From Membranipora membranacea (taxonomy: Eukaryota; Bryozoa; Gymnolaemata; Cheilostomatida; Membraniporidae): a DNA stretch of 64,000 nt. The notes beneath the pieces were generated by a model. That model saw only the letters and a list, made by a program, of their open reading frames with translations. It was not told where the DNA came from and did no database searches. Shown here one piece after another: positions 62,701-64,000 of this stretch; position 1 is the first letter of the stretch; every line of letters begins with the position of its first letter. A program made the position numbers and the translations under genes. The stretch is taken from positions 4,588,001-4,652,000 of the forward strand of contig OU612065.1 of the NCBI GenBank assembly GCA_914767715.1. The letters run 5' to 3'.

Positions 62701-64000
62701 CACAGGATTGTACATTCCTCAAGCGAATTTTTCATAATATCATAATATCTACAAAACAACCACCTCTATTGCAGAAATAACTGTTGGTCTTATTCTTGAC
62801 TTTTTTGCTAGTTTTCATATTTTATCCTGCCCCCTACCTGTTCCAGCTAAGAATTGGTCACTTGCCATAGCACACCAGGACATGTAGGTATATACATAAA
62901 GTACATAATTATTTTGCTTTATTTTTATCAGATCCTATGCGGAGAAAATTAGTTGTGCATTTGGCTGCGACTTGAGATGATTTCCACCAATCTACATCAG
63001 GTTTGTTAAGTTATCATGAACGTGAAAAATACCACTTGCCTTTGCCCCATAAGTGAGCCCAGAAGGTACAATATGAGGATTGAAAAAAAACAAAGCTGAA
63101 AGACATAATGCATATGGTAATTCGCAGTTGGGCAGTAAAAATATTGACATTGAATGTACATCATATCAACTACCCTTGCGGATAAACTATTTTGGTTCCA
63201 AGTTTCAATCAAGGTAATTTGGTACCGAAAAACATAATATGTCCTGATTGGGAGGTCTGCATCAACCCATCACCCTATCCCTAATGACAGGATACCAGTG
63301 CTAAGATGAGAAAGTGTCCATCTGTTCATCTTCACACTATTTCAGAGTGACCTACAATGCTGGTTGGTAAATAGAAGTGATATGTACGGGGATGTGAACT
63401 ATCAGCTGAGGTGTTGAGCCGCTTGGAGGTAGTGTCCATCATGCCTACCGCGTATTGAGATATGGGTATGTACAAAGGTGTTACTTTCATTTTCATTCCA
63501 TAAGTACTGTAACCAAAAAATAGCTTCTCTCTGTGGAAGTGTTTATGTTTATATTTATAGCAATCAGCAAATTTTTTTCCCCCGAAAGAAAGTATTTTTA
63601 CAATCACAATACCTAAATTTGTTGTCAGTTGTTATAAGTTTTGATAGCACGAGGTCCTGGGTTCAATTTCCCCTCTTGTTATGAGAGATCTCCCTGCTCA
63701 TACCCCATAACACGCCGAGCAGCATAAACCAACACCAACTGAACTGACTCAAAAGTCGCCACTTCTCTAACGACAACTCTACAACTATACTGTGTGGAAC
63801 ATTCTTAGTCTACCGACATCAAAGAGGCTGTCTATCAGTAATAAACCTATTAAGACAAGAAATTTCAAAAGTTGAAACTTGGTGCATGGCCAACAGGCTC
63901 TCTCTAAATTATTCAAAAACGTTCCAAATTATTTTTAAATAGCCAAAAAAGCAAATTGTTTTGGCGGAATATAAAATTGATCTCAGCTGTAAAACACAAT
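62701..64000. other. Right-end sequence without recognised genes
   Basis: No coding signal. A tRNA-like B-box context (GAGGTCCTGGGTTCAATTTC) at about 63652-63671 may be a SINE fragment, but no A box was found upstream. Confidence 0.3.

Noticed and set aside
63645-63680. tRNA-like B-box sequence
   Set aside because: No A box, no acceptor stem and no complete cloverleaf. At most a SINE fragment.

Overview
The window is nuclear DNA from an invertebrate animal. Genes are split into short exons with GT-AG introns of about 0.2-2.5 kb, the base composition is AT-rich, non-LTR retrotransposon remains are common, and small inverted-repeat elements are scattered throughout. The gene content (immunoglobulin-superfamily proteins, cyclin B, a TMC channel protein, SDF2) is metazoan. 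I cannot fix the phylum from sequence alone. Every confidently modelled gene lies on the minus strand, so genes read from high to low coordinates. Exon boundaries were worked out by hand from splice signals, reading phase and family knowledge. For cyclin B, TMC, SDF2 and Ig gene B the exon lengths sum to a whole number of codons from ATG to stop.

Layout. 1-7311: Ig gene A, a two-Ig cell-surface protein whose last exon lies beyond the left edge. 9983-17097: Ig gene B, its tandem paralogue about 10 kb away, complete at 291 codons and ending in a GPI-anchor-type tail. 19665-33315: a third Ig gene (C) with a signal peptide, three Ig domains, a Pro/Thr/Lys-rich stalk and probably a fibronectin type II (FN2) module. 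Its 3' end is not resolved, and a separate signal-peptide exon at 24743-24803 could instead own the FN2 exon. 34672-38367: cyclin B, with a destruction box and both cyclin folds. 40468-51819: a TMC (transmembrane channel-like) protein. 55457-58192: SDF2/SDF2L1, an ER-lumen MIR-domain protein ending in HDEL.

Genes A, B and C share the same first three exon phases (signal peptide 1; first Ig half 1 to 0; second half 0 to 1). This points to local expansion of one IgSF family. SDF2, TMC and cyclin B are unrelated neighbours.

Repeats. LINE remains lie at 7567-7998, 52742-53455, 59530-60590 and 62120-62700, all disrupted. A 15-bp satellite with a 104-bp higher-order period fills 20740-21268. There are many foldback elements, several with clear target-site duplications. 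Two observations stand out. Three foldbacks (291-417, 17815-17919, 52600-52740) have unrelated outer arms but share TATCAACCAC at the hairpin apex. A family of 28-36 bp palindromes (9431, 45171, 49338) starts CAGAGAC, ends CTCTG and is flanked by 7-bp direct repeats.
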